Source of the DNA: Rhodococcus pseudokoreensis
GTDB lineage: Bacteria > Actinomycetota > Actinomycetes > Mycobacteriales > Mycobacteriaceae
Length of the DNA: 64,000 nt
Assembly: GCF_017068395.1 (NCBI RefSeq)
Contig: NZ_CP070619.1
Span: 3,720,001 to 3,784,000 of the forward strand
Reading direction: 5' to 3'
Below the pieces are notes generated by a model. It was not told where the DNA came from, made no database searches, and saw only the letters and a list, made by a program, of their open reading frames with translations. Numbering within the stretch: position 1 is the first letter of the stretch; each line of letters opens with the position of its first letter. Shown piece after piece: positions 1 through 9,083 of this stretch. The position numbers were made by a program, and so were the translations under genes.

Positions 1-73
1 GTGGTTCGGTGACGTGCTCCTGCCCCACCACCTCGGCGAAGGATGCGGGTCGGTACTTCCGGTACAGGGCCAC
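1..73 (-). CDS. dnaX: DNA polymerase III subunit gamma/tau, N-terminal fragment
   Basis: The clamp-loader ATPase subunit of the replicative polymerase. Only the first 24 codons lie in the window, reading leftward from a GTG at 73. The translation begins (V/M)ALYRKYRPASFAEVVGQEHV, the highly conserved DnaX N-terminus that precedes the AAA+ domain. The rest of the gene lies outside the window. It is divergent from amt. In Mycobacterium tuberculosis dnaZX lies next to the Rv3722c-type aminotransferase, whose homologue sits here about 5.5 kb to the right, on the same strand. Other reading frames across this stretch (for example a plus-strand frame at 14-220) have no recognisable product. Confidence 0.93.
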   Translation of the reverse strand, partial: MALYRKYRPASFAEVVGQEHVTEP

Positions 74-185
74 GCGGAAAGACTACCGGCGGGCCCCGAC
101 AGTCCGGTCCGGGTGGTCGAAGCGCCTGCTCGGCACCCCGCTCGGGTGCTACTCACAGGTAGAAATCCGGACCTGACCGGATTGC

Positions 186-223
186 GTAACACGTTCGCAA
201 CGCGTCGGCATCACAGTTGAAAC
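186..223 (+). promoter_or_regulatory. candidate GlnR box upstream of amt
   Basis: Four 5-mers are separated by exactly 6 bases each: GTAAC (186-190), GCAAC (197-201), GCATC (208-212) and GAAAC (219-223). This is the a-n6-b-n6-a-n6-b layout of actinobacterial GlnR sites (gTnAC-n6-GaAAC, repeated). It ends 60 bp before the amt start, where a nitrogen-limitation activator would be expected to act. The layout is seen in the sequence; regulation by GlnR is inferred. Confidence 0.72.
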
Positions 224-283
224 GGCCCGCGGCCATCGTGAATTTCCGCACCGGGTTTCGTCCGGGTGTGTGAGGAGAATGTC

Positions 284-1630
284 GTGCCTGCAATCGACGC
301 CGGAGCAACCGCCTGGCTTCTGATCAGTACCGCGCTGGTCCTGCTGATGACCCCGGGGCTCGCCCTGTTCTACGGCGGGATGGTCCGCTCCACCGGCGTA
401 CTGAACATGATCATGATGAGCTTCGTGTCGATCGCGCTCGTCACGGTCGCCTGGCTGGTGGCCGGGTACTCCCTCATCTTCGGCGACGACATCGGCGGCG
501 GACTGATCGGCGGGCTCGAGCACGTGGGGATGGCGGGCATCGACCCGACCACCGTCCACGGGCAGGTCCCCGAGATCCTGTTCGCCACGTTCCAGCTGAC
601 GTTCGCGATCATCACCGCCGCGCTGATCAGCGGTGCGATCGCCGACCGGGCCAAGTTCTCGGCCTGGATGATCTTCGTGCCCGTGTGGGCACTCGTCGTC
701 TACGCACCCGTCGCGCACTGGGTGTGGAACCCGCAGGGCTGGATCGCGCAGTTCGGCGCCCTCGACTACGCGGGCGGACTGGTCGTCGAGATCGTGTCCG
801 GCGCGTCGGGCCTGGCGTTGGCCCTGGTCCTCGGACCGCGGCTCGGATTCAAGTCCGAGTCGATGCGCCCCCACAACCTTCCGCTGGTGCTGCTCGGTGT
901 CGGCCTGCTCTGGTTCGGCTGGTTCGGTTTCAACGCGGGCTCCGCGCTCGCCGCCGACGGCACCGCCGCCGCGATCTTCCTGAACACGCTCGTCGCCGGG
1001 TGCACCGGCCTGCTCGGCTGGCTCCTCGTCGAACAGAAGCGCGACGGCCACCCCACGACGTTCGGTGCGGCGTCCGGCGTCGTCGCCGGGCTGGTCGCGA
1101 TCACCCCGTCCTGCGGCACCGTGAGCATGGTCGGCGCGGTGATCGTCGGCGCGGTCGCCGGTGTGGTCTGCTCGTTCGCCGTCGGCTGGAAGTTCCGCCT
1201 CGGATACGACGACTCGCTCGACGTCGTCGGTGTCCACCTGATGGGCGGCATCGTCGGCACGATCCTGATCGGACTGCTCGCCACCGAGGTGATGACGGGC
1301 GGAGCCGAAGGCCTCCTGTACGGGGGCGGGTTCGCGCAACTCGGCAAGCAGGTGCTGGCCGTGGTCGTCGTCGCCCTGTACGCGTTCGGCGTGACGTTCG
1401 GGCTGGGCAAGCTGATCGACCGGATCTTCGGGTTCCGGGTGAGCGCCGAGGACGAGTCCTCCGGCATCGACCTCGCATTGCACGCCGAGTCTGCGTACGA
1501 GCACGGTGTGCTCGGGCACGGACCGATCGGCGGCGGCCAGGGCAACAGCGTATTCCCGTGGATGCACGAGGCGGAACGCAGGCGGCAACTCGACGCGGAA
1601 CGGAAGCAGGAACCGGACGACACGGAGTAG
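284..1630 (+). CDS. amt: ammonium transporter, Amt/Mep/Rh family
   Basis: An ammonium channel of about 11 membrane helices, 448 residues from the GTG at 284. That start is preferred to the in-frame GTG at 266 because GAGGAG (272-277) lies at proper spacing before it. Family motifs include GLALFYGGMVR near residue 26 and the FGFNAGSA segment (S219 of the ammonium-binding vestibule). The second pore histidine, H318, is present in VVGVHLMGG. At the first twin-His position, however, there is a glutamate, E169 (GGLVVEI), as in fungal Mep1-type proteins. No glnK or glnD follows, unlike many actinobacterial amt operons. A GlnR-type box lies upstream. The C-terminal tail is long and charged. Confidence 0.95.
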   Translation: MPAIDAGATAWLLISTALVLLMTPGLALFYGGMVRSTGVLNMIMMSFVSIALVTVAWLVAGYSLIFGDDIGGGLIGGLEHVGMAGIDPTTVHGQVPEILFATFQLTFAIITAALISGAIADRAKFSAWMIFVPVWALVVYAPVAHWVWNPQGWIAQFGALDYAGGLVVEIVSGASGLALALVLGPRLGFKSESMRPHNLPLVLLGVGLLWFGWFGFNAGSALAADGTAAAIFLNTLVAGCTGLLGWLLVEQKRDGHPTTFGAASGVVAGLVAITPSCGTVSMVGAVIVGAVAGVVCSFAVGWKFRLGYDDSLDVVGVHLMGGIVGTILIGLLATEVMTGGAEGLLYGGGFAQLGKQVLAVVVVALYAFGVTFGLGKLIDRIFGFRVSAEDESSGIDLALHAESAYEHGVLGHGPIGGGQGNSVFPWMHEAERRRQLDAERKQEPDDTE

Positions 1631-1675
1631 CGGCGGCTACTTCTCGACGACACCGAGTAGCGGCGGCTACTTCTT
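1616..1675. repeat. 30-bp tandem duplication across the convergent 3' ends of amt and the HhH gene
   Basis: Bases 1616-1644 and 1646-1674 match at 28 of 29 positions (unit GACGACAC[G/C]GAGTAG followed by CGGCGGCTACTTCT). Each unit contains TAG on both strands, inside an AGTAGC-GGCG-GCTACT hairpin. The first copy supplies the amt stop (1628-1630); the second supplies the stop of the minus-strand gene (1667-1669). It may act as a weak double-hairpin terminator. Confidence 0.85.
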
Positions 1676-2260
1676 CTTCGCTGCCGCCGCCTTCTTCGCG
1701 TCGGCCTTCGCGGCCTTCTTGAACTCGCGGACCTCGTGGAGACTCTTGTCGTCGACGACGTCCGCAATCGAACGCCGGGACCCCTCGGTGCCGTAGTCGC
1801 CTGCCGCCTCGCGCCAGCCCTTCGGCTCCACACCGATCTGCTTGCCGAGCAGCGCCAGGAAGATGCGGGCCTTCTGGTCGCCGTACCCCGGCAGCGCCTT
1901 CAACCGCTTCAACACTTCTTTGCCGTCGGGGTCACCGCTCGTCCACAGCGCCTCGACGCTGCCGTCGTAGTTCTCGACGAGGAACGCGCACAACGACTGG
2001 ATGCGGGTGGCCATCGATCCGGGGAACCGGTGGACCGCGGGGGTCTGTGAGCAGACGGCCGCGAACTCTTCCGGATCCATCTCCGCGATGCGGTGCACCT
2101 CGAGGCCGCCGATCCGGTCGTCGAGTTTCTTGGGGCCTGCGAACGCCGTCTCCATCGGAACCTGCTGATCGAGCAGCATCCCGATAAGCAACGCCAGCGG
2201 GTCACTCGCGAGGAGTGCGTCGGCGTCCGGATCCCCTACCAGGTTCAGCGTGCGTGCCAT
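1667..2260 (-). CDS. HhH-GPD-type base-excision DNA repair protein
   Basis: A predicted DNA glycosylase of the endonuclease III superfamily, 197 residues from the ATG at 2260. The protein shows the early LLIGMLLDQQVPMETAF region and a helix-hairpin-helix-like segment, LKALPGYGDQKARIFLALLG (roughly residues 120-140). The C-terminus is an Ala/Lys tail ending AAAAKKK, a nonspecific DNA-binding type extension. It lacks the four-cysteine Fe-S cluster of classical Nth. It converges with amt across a 30-bp tandem repeat that carries both stop codons. Actinobacterial homologues are usually annotated as HhH-GPD repair proteins; the substrate lesion is unknown. Confidence 0.85.
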   Translation of the reverse strand: MARTLNLVGDPDADALLASDPLALLIGMLLDQQVPMETAFAGPKKLDDRIGGLEVHRIAEMDPEEFAAVCSQTPAVHRFPGSMATRIQSLCAFLVENYDGSVEALWTSGDPDGKEVLKRLKALPGYGDQKARIFLALLGKQIGVEPKGWREAAGDYGTEGSRRSIADVVDDKSLHEVREFKKAAKADAKKAAAAKKK

Positions 2261-2338
2261 GCTTCGATCCTGCCATCCCACGATGGGGCGGGTGCGCCCT
2301 TCACGGCGACGCGCGGTTTATTCACAGAGTTATCCACA

Positions 2339-3583
2339 TCACTGCATTACCGGTGCGTAACCCAGCATAGAGGCCACGCCGGCGATCAGTCCGTCGCGCC
2401 AGTGCAGCGCGTCGTGACCACCGCAGAACTCGCGGTAGCGCACGTCGTGGCCGGTGCCGGCCAGCAGGTCGCGGACTTCACGGTTGGGTTCGAAGAGCAT
2501 CCATTCGAGGGTCCCGACCTCGATGCCGAACCGGCTGCGCGACGGGGCGGCGGCGCGGATGCGGTCCTGCAACGCAACCCCCGGCCCGGATCCGGGCCAC
2601 CAGAACGACCCGGACAGGCTGACGGCGCACCCGAACACGTGCGATGCCGTCAGCGCGAGGTGGCAGGCCGTCAATCCGCCCAGGCTGCAGCCGGCCACGA
2701 TCGTCGACGCCGGGTCGTCGGTGACGGCCCAATCCCGCCGCAGCCACGGGAGCAGTTCGCCGGTGAGACCAGCGGCGAACGCGGGGCTGCAGCCGAGTTC
2801 CTCGGATCGCAGTGCGGGTCCGACGCTGTCGACCATCACGACGAGCGGAACCCGGTGACCGGCAGGTCCGAGTGCGTCGACGGCACCCGCGATCGGCAGG
2901 TCGACCGCCCACGTCCGGCCGTCGAGCAGCACTACCACCGGACGAGATCCGGCGGCGAGTCCGGGCGGTTCGTAGACCCACACCGACCGTGGTGTGCCCG
3001 ACAGCGTGAACGTCGTCTCGTGGAGTTCGCCGCGGCCGGGGCGGTCCGTCCACCAGCGCTGCGCGGGCGCCGCGGGCATCACCGCCTCGGAGCAGTCGCC
3101 TGCCTGCACCGCTCGCGTGGGCAGCGGGTTGAACGGGTCGGGCTGTGCGCCGGCCAGTACGTTCCGCCACCACTGCCAGCCCGGGGTGCCGTCGCAGGGA
3201 ATGGTCAGTGGTTCGGTCCGGGGAATGATTCGGTAGGCGCCACGCCAGTTCTCGGGCACCTCGATCGACAATGACCACAGGTCGGTGCCGGGGAGCCGCG
3301 ACAGCCCGGCCCGTTCCGGCCGGGAGCGGTCGGTGATTCCGTTGGCGTCCAGGTAGACGTGCCGCGTGCTCGACCCGCGTTCGTCGCCCTCGGGGTCCCG
3401 CCAGCAGAACGTCGCGATCACACAGCCGCGGTCGGCCCCGCCGCGTTCGACGATGGGGCTGCCCGCGGCGGCGAGGCGGTCCCAGAACGCGGGGACGGCG
3501 CCCTGTGCCAGGTCGTCGATCGCCCGTGTGCGCACGACGCGGCGCTCCGGTCCGGGTACCCGTTTCAGCATCCACTTCCCCAT
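2339..3583 (-). CDS. enterochelin esterase-like ferric-siderophore esterase (Fes family)
   Basis: A cytoplasmic alpha/beta hydrolase predicted to cut ferric catecholate siderophores and release iron. It has 414 residues. The N-terminal half resembles the Fes immunoglobulin-like domain (around WRDPEGDERGSSTRHVYLD). The C-terminal half is an esterase-D type domain with the nucleophile in GCSLGG and the catalytic His in GGHDALHW. An IdeR-like box begins 7 bp upstream and is shared with the divergent binding-protein gene, so iron repression is likely. An alternative ATG at 3571 has GGGGAAG just before it. The exact siderophore is not predictable. Confidence 0.88.
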   Translation of the reverse strand: MGKWMLKRVPGPERRVVRTRAIDDLAQGAVPAFWDRLAAAGSPIVERGGADRGCVIATFCWRDPEGDERGSSTRHVYLDANGITDRSRPERAGLSRLPGTDLWSLSIEVPENWRGAYRIIPRTEPLTIPCDGTPGWQWWRNVLAGAQPDPFNPLPTRAVQAGDCSEAVMPAAPAQRWWTDRPGRGELHETTFTLSGTPRSVWVYEPPGLAAGSRPVVVLLDGRTWAVDLPIAGAVDALGPAGHRVPLVVMVDSVGPALRSEELGCSPAFAAGLTGELLPWLRRDWAVTDDPASTIVAGCSLGGLTACHLALTASHVFGCAVSLSGSFWWPGSGPGVALQDRIRAAAPSRSRFGIEVGTLEWMLFEPNREVRDLLAGTGHDVRYREFCGGHDALHWRDGLIAGVASMLGYAPVMQ

Positions 3584-3589
3584 TCGAAT

Positions 3590-3608
3590 GTAGGTAACGC
3601 TAGCCTAA
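3590..3608. promoter_or_regulatory. candidate IdeR/DtxR iron box
   Basis: The 19-mer GTAGGTAACGCTAGCCTAA matches the IdeR/DtxR consensus TTAGGTTAGGCTAACCTAA at 15 of 19 positions and keeps its dyad shape. It lies between the divergent siderophore-esterase and siderophore-binding-protein genes, 7 bp and 36 bp from their starts. Both would be repressed by Fe(II)-IdeR. The match is seen directly; regulator identity is inferred. Confidence 0.85.
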
Positions 3609-3644
3609 ATTAGTTTCCTTACCCGTGCGAAAGAGAGTCCCACC

Positions 3645-4655
3645 GTGAAACTTCGTCGCTCACTGGCAGCCGTCGCTGTCCTCGCCGTCGGGATCGGCGC
3701 CGCCGCGTGCTCGTCCGATCCCGCCACCGAGTCCGCGACCACCGGCAACCCCGCAGCATCCGGCCAGGGCTGGCCGCGCACGGTCACCGACGAGACGGGC
3801 AGCGTCACGATCGAACACAAGCCTGAGCGGATCGTGTCGACCAGCGTCACCCTCACCGGCTCGCTGCTCGCCCTCGACGCGCCCCTGATCGGCACCGGCG
3901 CGCAGCGACCGAGCGACGTGACCGACGAGAACGGCCTGTTCACACAGTGGGCGGACATCGCCGCCGAGCGCGGCGTCGAGACGCTCTACCAGGGCGAGCC
4001 CAACGTCGAGAAGATCACCGCCGCCGATCCGGACCTCATCTTCGTGTCCGCCACCGGCGGCGACTCGGCCGTCGATCAAGTGGACACGCTGCGGCAGATC
4101 GCGCCCGTCGTCGTGCTGCGGTACGACGACAAGTCCTGGCAGGACCTCAGCGGTCGGATCGCGGCGGCCATCGGGGCCGAGGAGCAGGCCGAGGCCCTCG
4201 TCGCGAAGTTCGACCGGCAACTCGACGACGCCAAGTCGGCGCTCGGCGACAAGGTCGCCGCGGCGAACCCGGTGAACGTGCCCGCCTACAACTCGCCCGA
4301 GGAGTCGCGGATGTTCACCGCCGAATCGGCCCAGGGCATTCTGCTGGAACGCCTCGGATTCTCGCTCGCCGACCTGCCCGCCGACATCAGCCGAGCAGAC
4401 AAGGGCGTCATGACCGGCCGCAAGGACGTCGTGCCGGTCGGGCAGGAGAACCTGCCGCGGGCCGTACCCGGCAACACCACGTTCATCGTGATCGGTGACG
4501 CGGCGGACGCCGAACGGTTCCTCGCGGATCCGACGTTGCAGCAGACGCCGTCCGTCGAGAAGAAGCAGGTAATCGGGCTCGGCAAGGACAGCTTCCGCCT
4601 CGACTACTACAGCGCCTCCAACCTGATCGACCGAGTCACGAACGCTGTGCGATAG
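3645..4655 (+). CDS. iron-siderophore ABC transporter substrate-binding lipoprotein (FepB-like)
   Basis: An extracytoplasmic receptor that delivers ferric siderophores to an ABC importer. It has 336 residues with a lipoprotein signal ending at AAAC (C22). The mature part opens with the typical segment WPRTVTDETGSVTIEHKPERIVSTS and continues as a class III periplasmic-binding fold (PDLIFVSATGG, LRQIAPVVVL). The GTG start at 3645 follows AAGAGAG. The divergent esterase and the shared IdeR box indicate an iron-starvation role. No permease or ATPase gene is adjacent, so the cognate importer must be encoded elsewhere. Confidence 0.92.
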   Translation: MKLRRSLAAVAVLAVGIGAAACSSDPATESATTGNPAASGQGWPRTVTDETGSVTIEHKPERIVSTSVTLTGSLLALDAPLIGTGAQRPSDVTDENGLFTQWADIAAERGVETLYQGEPNVEKITAADPDLIFVSATGGDSAVDQVDTLRQIAPVVVLRYDDKSWQDLSGRIAAAIGAEEQAEALVAKFDRQLDDAKSALGDKVAAANPVNVPAYNSPEESRMFTAESAQGILLERLGFSLADLPADISRADKGVMTGRKDVVPVGQENLPRAVPGNTTFIVIGDAADAERFLADPTLQQTPSVEKKQVIGLGKDSFRLDYYSASNLIDRVTNAVR

Positions 4656-4742
4656 CGCCCGGCCCGTGTCGGCGCGGTGGATACCGGGTACCCCTACGGT
4701 CAAGGGACTCCGGTCCAAGCGCACGAGCCGTAAGGACACCCG

Positions 4743-5576
4743 ATGGCCCAGCACGAAACGAACAAAGCCGGTGGGATGAGCCGTGCCGTGGACAAGGCAA
4801 CCGACAGCACCACTTTCGAACGGGTGGCGCGGGCGGGCCACGTGATGAGCGGCTTCGTGCACCTGCTGATCGCGTACATCATCGTTCAGCTGGCGTTCGG
4901 GAGCGGTGGCAACGCCGACCAGTCCGGGGCGCTGGGCACGCTGGCCTCCAAACCCGGCGGCCGGTTCGCATTGTGGGTGGCGACGATCGCGTTCATCGCC
5001 ATGGCGCTGTGGCGGCTCGCCGAAACGGTCCTCGGCCCCCACGCCACCGAGAAGTCCGGCGACAACGACGACACGTCGCTGCTGGACCGCGCGAAGGCCT
5101 TCGGCCTGGCAGTCGTCTACTTCGCGTTCGCCTTCTCGTCGTACCAGTTCGCGAGCGGCGGCGGGAAGTCGAGCGGCCAGCAGAACGCCGGAATGAGTGC
5201 GCGCCTCATGGAGTCCGGGGCAGGCAAGACCCTCCTCGTGATCGTGGGCCTCGTCGCCGTCGCGATCGGCGGCTACCACATCTACAAGGGGGCGGCGAAG
5301 AACTTCCTGGACGACCTGAAGGGCACCCCGTCGAAATTCGTCGAACCGCTCGGGGTCGTCGGCTACGTGGCCAAGGGCCTCGTCATCGCCGGCGCGGGTG
5401 TGCTGGTGATCGTCGCGGTCTTCAACTCCGACCCGTCCAAGGCGACTGGCATCGACGGCGCTGTGAAGACCCTCGGCTCGGCACCGTTCGGGCAGTTCCT
5501 GCTGGTCCTCGCCGCGCTGGGGATCGCCGCGTACGGGCTGTACAGCTTCGTGATGGCGCGCTACGCCAGGATGTAG
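4743..5576 (+). CDS. DUF1206 domain-containing integral membrane protein
   Basis: A 277-residue membrane protein with about six helices arranged as three repeats of a two-helix unit. Similar segments recur: RAGHVMSGFVHLLIAYI (about residue 38), RAKAFGLAVVYFAFAF (about 118) and VGYVAKGLVIAGAGVLVIV (about 205). Each pair ends in an A(L)WR or GGYHIYKG-like motif (MALWRL, IGGYHIYKG, IAAYGLYSF). This triple repeat defines DUF1206, common in actinobacteria and of unknown function. It stands alone between fepB and a strong bidirectional terminator. Confidence 0.9.
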   Translation: MAQHETNKAGGMSRAVDKATDSTTFERVARAGHVMSGFVHLLIAYIIVQLAFGSGGNADQSGALGTLASKPGGRFALWVATIAFIAMALWRLAETVLGPHATEKSGDNDDTSLLDRAKAFGLAVVYFAFAFSSYQFASGGGKSSGQQNAGMSARLMESGAGKTLLVIVGLVAVAIGGYHIYKGAAKNFLDDLKGTPSKFVEPLGVVGYVAKGLVIAGAGVLVIVAVFNSDPSKATGIDGAVKTLGSAPFGQFLLVLAALGIAAYGLYSFVMARYARM

Positions 5577-5580
5577 AGAC

Positions 5581-5621
5581 ACGTCCGGCCGCTCACCTGA
5601 AACAGGCGAGCGGCCGGACGT
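5581..5621. terminator. bidirectional intrinsic terminator
   Basis: A perfect 14-bp inverted repeat (5581-5594 with 5608-5621, arm ACGTCCGGCCGCTC) with a 13-nt loop lies between the convergent DUF1206 and aminotransferase genes, 4 bp after one stop and 6 bp before the other. Confidence 0.88.
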
Positions 5622-5627
5622 CTACTT

Positions 5628-7066
<1,439 letters not shown>

Positions 7067-7188
7067 AGAGTGTAGACGGCCCCGAGCCGCGACCGGGATC
7101 CACCCCGGCCCGCGCCCGACGCCGCACGTCAGACCACCGCCAGTGCTACGGTCGCCCCGCATTCGGCCACCGTCGGCAAAGGATCGGG

Positions 7189-7683
7189 ATGAAACTCAGA
7201 AGGACAGCACACGTGGCGGCCCTCGCCGTCGCCGTCGCAGCACTCTCGGCGTGCGGCGGGAGCAGCGAAGACGCGGCCACGCCCGACGCGGTCAGCTGGG
7301 ACGCGGCCGAGCCGTGCTCGCTCGCGGACGATGCGACGCTCGCACCCCTCCTGACGGCAGGCGCCGGCGAGGGCACCGCCACCGACAGTCCGGAACGTCG
7401 CGCGTGCACGTGGGGCACACCCGAGTCGCTGAACACCGTGACCGTCACCACCACGAGCGCGCCGGAACCGGTCGACCCGCTGCGCACGATCGACGTCGGC
7501 GGACTCGAGGGCCGGGCGCTCGCCGAGAGCAAGTACCAGTGCATCCTCGAGGTCACCACCGACGCGGGTACCCTGTCGATCGAGACGAAATTCGGTCTGG
7601 ACGCGACCGCGAACCCGGACACGTCCTGCGACCGTTCCGTGCCGCTCGCCGAGCACGCCCTCGGCGAGCTGAAGTGGACGTAG
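7189..7683 (+). CDS. small secreted lipoprotein, DUF3558-like
   Basis: A 164-residue predicted lipoprotein. The ATG at 7189 begins a signal MKLRRTAHVAALAV ending in the lipobox LSAC (C22). The mature part has the spaced cysteines and tryptophan typical of actinobacterial DUF3558 proteins: EPCSL near residue 44, RACTWGT near 75, YQCIL near 117 and TSCDRS near 145. These probably form two disulfides. Function is unknown. It sits alone between SRP RNA and tRNA-Ser(GGA). Confidence 0.75.
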   Translation: MKLRRTAHVAALAVAVAALSACGGSSEDAATPDAVSWDAAEPCSLADDATLAPLLTAGAGEGTATDSPERRACTWGTPESLNTVTVTTTSAPEPVDPLRTIDVGGLEGRALAESKYQCILEVTTDAGTLSIETKFGLDATANPDTSCDRSVPLAEHALGELKWT

Positions 7684-7742
7684 AACCGGCGGCCACCTGG
7701 TCGTTTAACGGTGAGCCGTCGTCGTTGGGTATGCTCCTCCAC

Positions 7743-7830
7743 GGAGGATTCGCCTAGTGGCCTATGGCGCTCGCCTGGAACGCGGGTTGGGTTAACGCCC
7801 TCAGGGGTTCAAATCCCCTATCCTCCGCCA
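7743..7830 (+). tRNA. tRNA-Ser (anticodon GGA)
   Basis: A class II tRNA of 88 nt. The acceptor stem GGAGGAT pairs with ATCCTCC, followed by discriminator G and an encoded CCA. The anticodon arm CTCGC-CTGGAAC-GCGGG gives anticodon GGA. A long variable arm and GGTTCAAATCC T-loop are present. A strong terminator follows. Confidence 0.97.
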
Positions 7831-7834
7831 CAGG

Positions 7835-7874
7835 AACCCCTGTGAACCGCTGAAAAGTGGTTCACAGGGGTTTC
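7835..7874 (+). terminator. rho-independent terminator after tRNA-Ser(GGA)
   Basis: A 14-bp stem (AACCCCTGTGAACC with GGTTCACAGGGGTT) and a loop of about 10 nt, followed by TTTCTT. Confidence 0.92.
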
Positions 7875-8039
7875 TTGCATCTCCGGGCAAACCGGCGGCG
7901 CCCCCTCGGACCGCAGCCTGCGGACCCTTCCGCACCGGGAATCCCAGGCCACGACAGGCACAACCCGTTATCTCCCTGTTATCGTCTCCGGTGCAGCGTT
8001 CGCTGTGCAGTGTCTGTTACGAGATAGAAGGACATTCGG

Positions 8040-8999
8040 ATGGCGATACGTCGCACCCGCGCGCTGATCGTGGGACTGGTCGCAGTGTTGGCATCGGGCC
8101 TCGTGTCCGTACTGGCCGGAACCGGCATCGCGCATGCCGACTCGGCCCTGATCTCGGTGTACTCACCGTCGATGGACAAGGACATTCCCGTCAAGGTGCT
8201 CAAGGCTGCCGGCGGCGGTCCCGCGCCGACGCTGTACCTGCTCGACGGCCTGCGCGCGCCGGACGACAACAACGGCTGGCTGATCGAGACCGACGTGGAG
8301 AACTTCTTCGCCGGCAAGCACGTCAACGTGGTCATCCCGTTCGGCGGTGGCGGCACCTTCTACTCCGACTGGCTGCGCGACGACCCGAAGCTGGGCCGCG
8401 TCAAGTGGGAGACCTTCCTGACCAACGAACTGCCCCCGGTGATGGCTTCGCAGTTCGGCAGCGACGGCGTGAACAACGCGGTCGCGGGCCTGTCGATGAG
8501 CGGCACCTCCGCGTTGAACCTCGCCATTCACCGCCCCGACTTCTACAAGGCTGTCGCGTCCTACAGCGGGTACCCGACGGCCAGCTCGCCCGGCTTCGCG
8601 CAGGGCATCCAGGTCTCGGTCGCCCAGATGGGCGGCAACGCGCAGAACATGTGGGGCTTCTGGCCCTCGGCAGCCTGGATCCGCAACGATCCGCTGCTCA
8701 ACGTCGGCGCACTGCGCGGCAAGTCTGTCTACATCTCGTCCGGTGCGGGTTCGGCGGCAGGCGATCCCACGGTCGACCCGGACAGCAAGTCGTTCGACCC
8801 GGTGAAGTTCTCGCAGACGGTTCCCCTCGAGACCGCTTCCGGCCTGAGCAGTAGGTCGTTCGTCCCCGCGGCGAAGGCCGCCGGCGCCAACGTGCAGACG
8901 CACATCGCCGACGAGGGCCTCCACACGTGGCCCTACTGGCAGGACCGGCTGCACGAATCCTGGGCCAGCACCCTCGCGCCCGCGCTCGGCACGTCCTAG
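8040..8999 (+). CDS. mycolyltransferase, antigen 85 / esterase D family
   Basis: A secreted enzyme that transfers mycolic acids between trehalose mycolates and the cell wall. It has 319 residues with a Sec signal ending about AHA-D (residues 32-34). The catalytic triad is recognisable: nucleophile S152 in GLSMSG (as in Ag85C), a likely Glu at 264 in PLETASG, and H295 in GLHTWPYW. The start ATG is preceded by GAAGGA. It is a single gene between tRNA-Ser(GGA) and a strong terminator. This is the best evidence in the window for a mycolate-containing host. Rhodococci carry many such paralogues, so the individual role is open. Confidence 0.95.
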   Translation: MAIRRTRALIVGLVAVLASGLVSVLAGTGIAHADSALISVYSPSMDKDIPVKVLKAAGGGPAPTLYLLDGLRAPDDNNGWLIETDVENFFAGKHVNVVIPFGGGGTFYSDWLRDDPKLGRVKWETFLTNELPPVMASQFGSDGVNNAVAGLSMSGTSALNLAIHRPDFYKAVASYSGYPTASSPGFAQGIQVSVAQMGGNAQNMWGFWPSAAWIRNDPLLNVGALRGKSVYISSGAGSAAGDPTVDPDSKSFDPVKFSQTVPLETASGLSSRSFVPAAKAAGANVQTHIADEGLHTWPYWQDRLHESWASTLAPALGTS

Positions 9000-9030
9000 T
9001 CGAGGCATTCGCACCGCCTGAACTCCGCCA

Positions 9031-9064
9031 CAGCGGCCCCCGATCTCCGGATCGGGGGCCGCTG
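9031..9064 (+). terminator. rho-independent terminator after the mycolyltransferase
   Basis: A perfect 14-bp stem, CAGCGGCCCCCGAT with ATCGGGGGCCGCTG, and a 6-nt loop, followed by TCGTTC. Confidence 0.92.
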
Positions 9065-9083
9065 TCGTTCACTGCGGTGTTTG

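Noticed and set aside
14..220. A 68-residue plus-strand frame at the window start
   Set aside because: It lies opposite the dnaX N-terminus and covers the GlnR-type box; the product is not recognisable.
149..1588. A 479-residue minus-strand frame antisense to amt
   Set aside because: Its translation is Arg/Asp/His-rich without motifs, and the plus frame is a clear Amt. It is a shadow frame caused by high GC.
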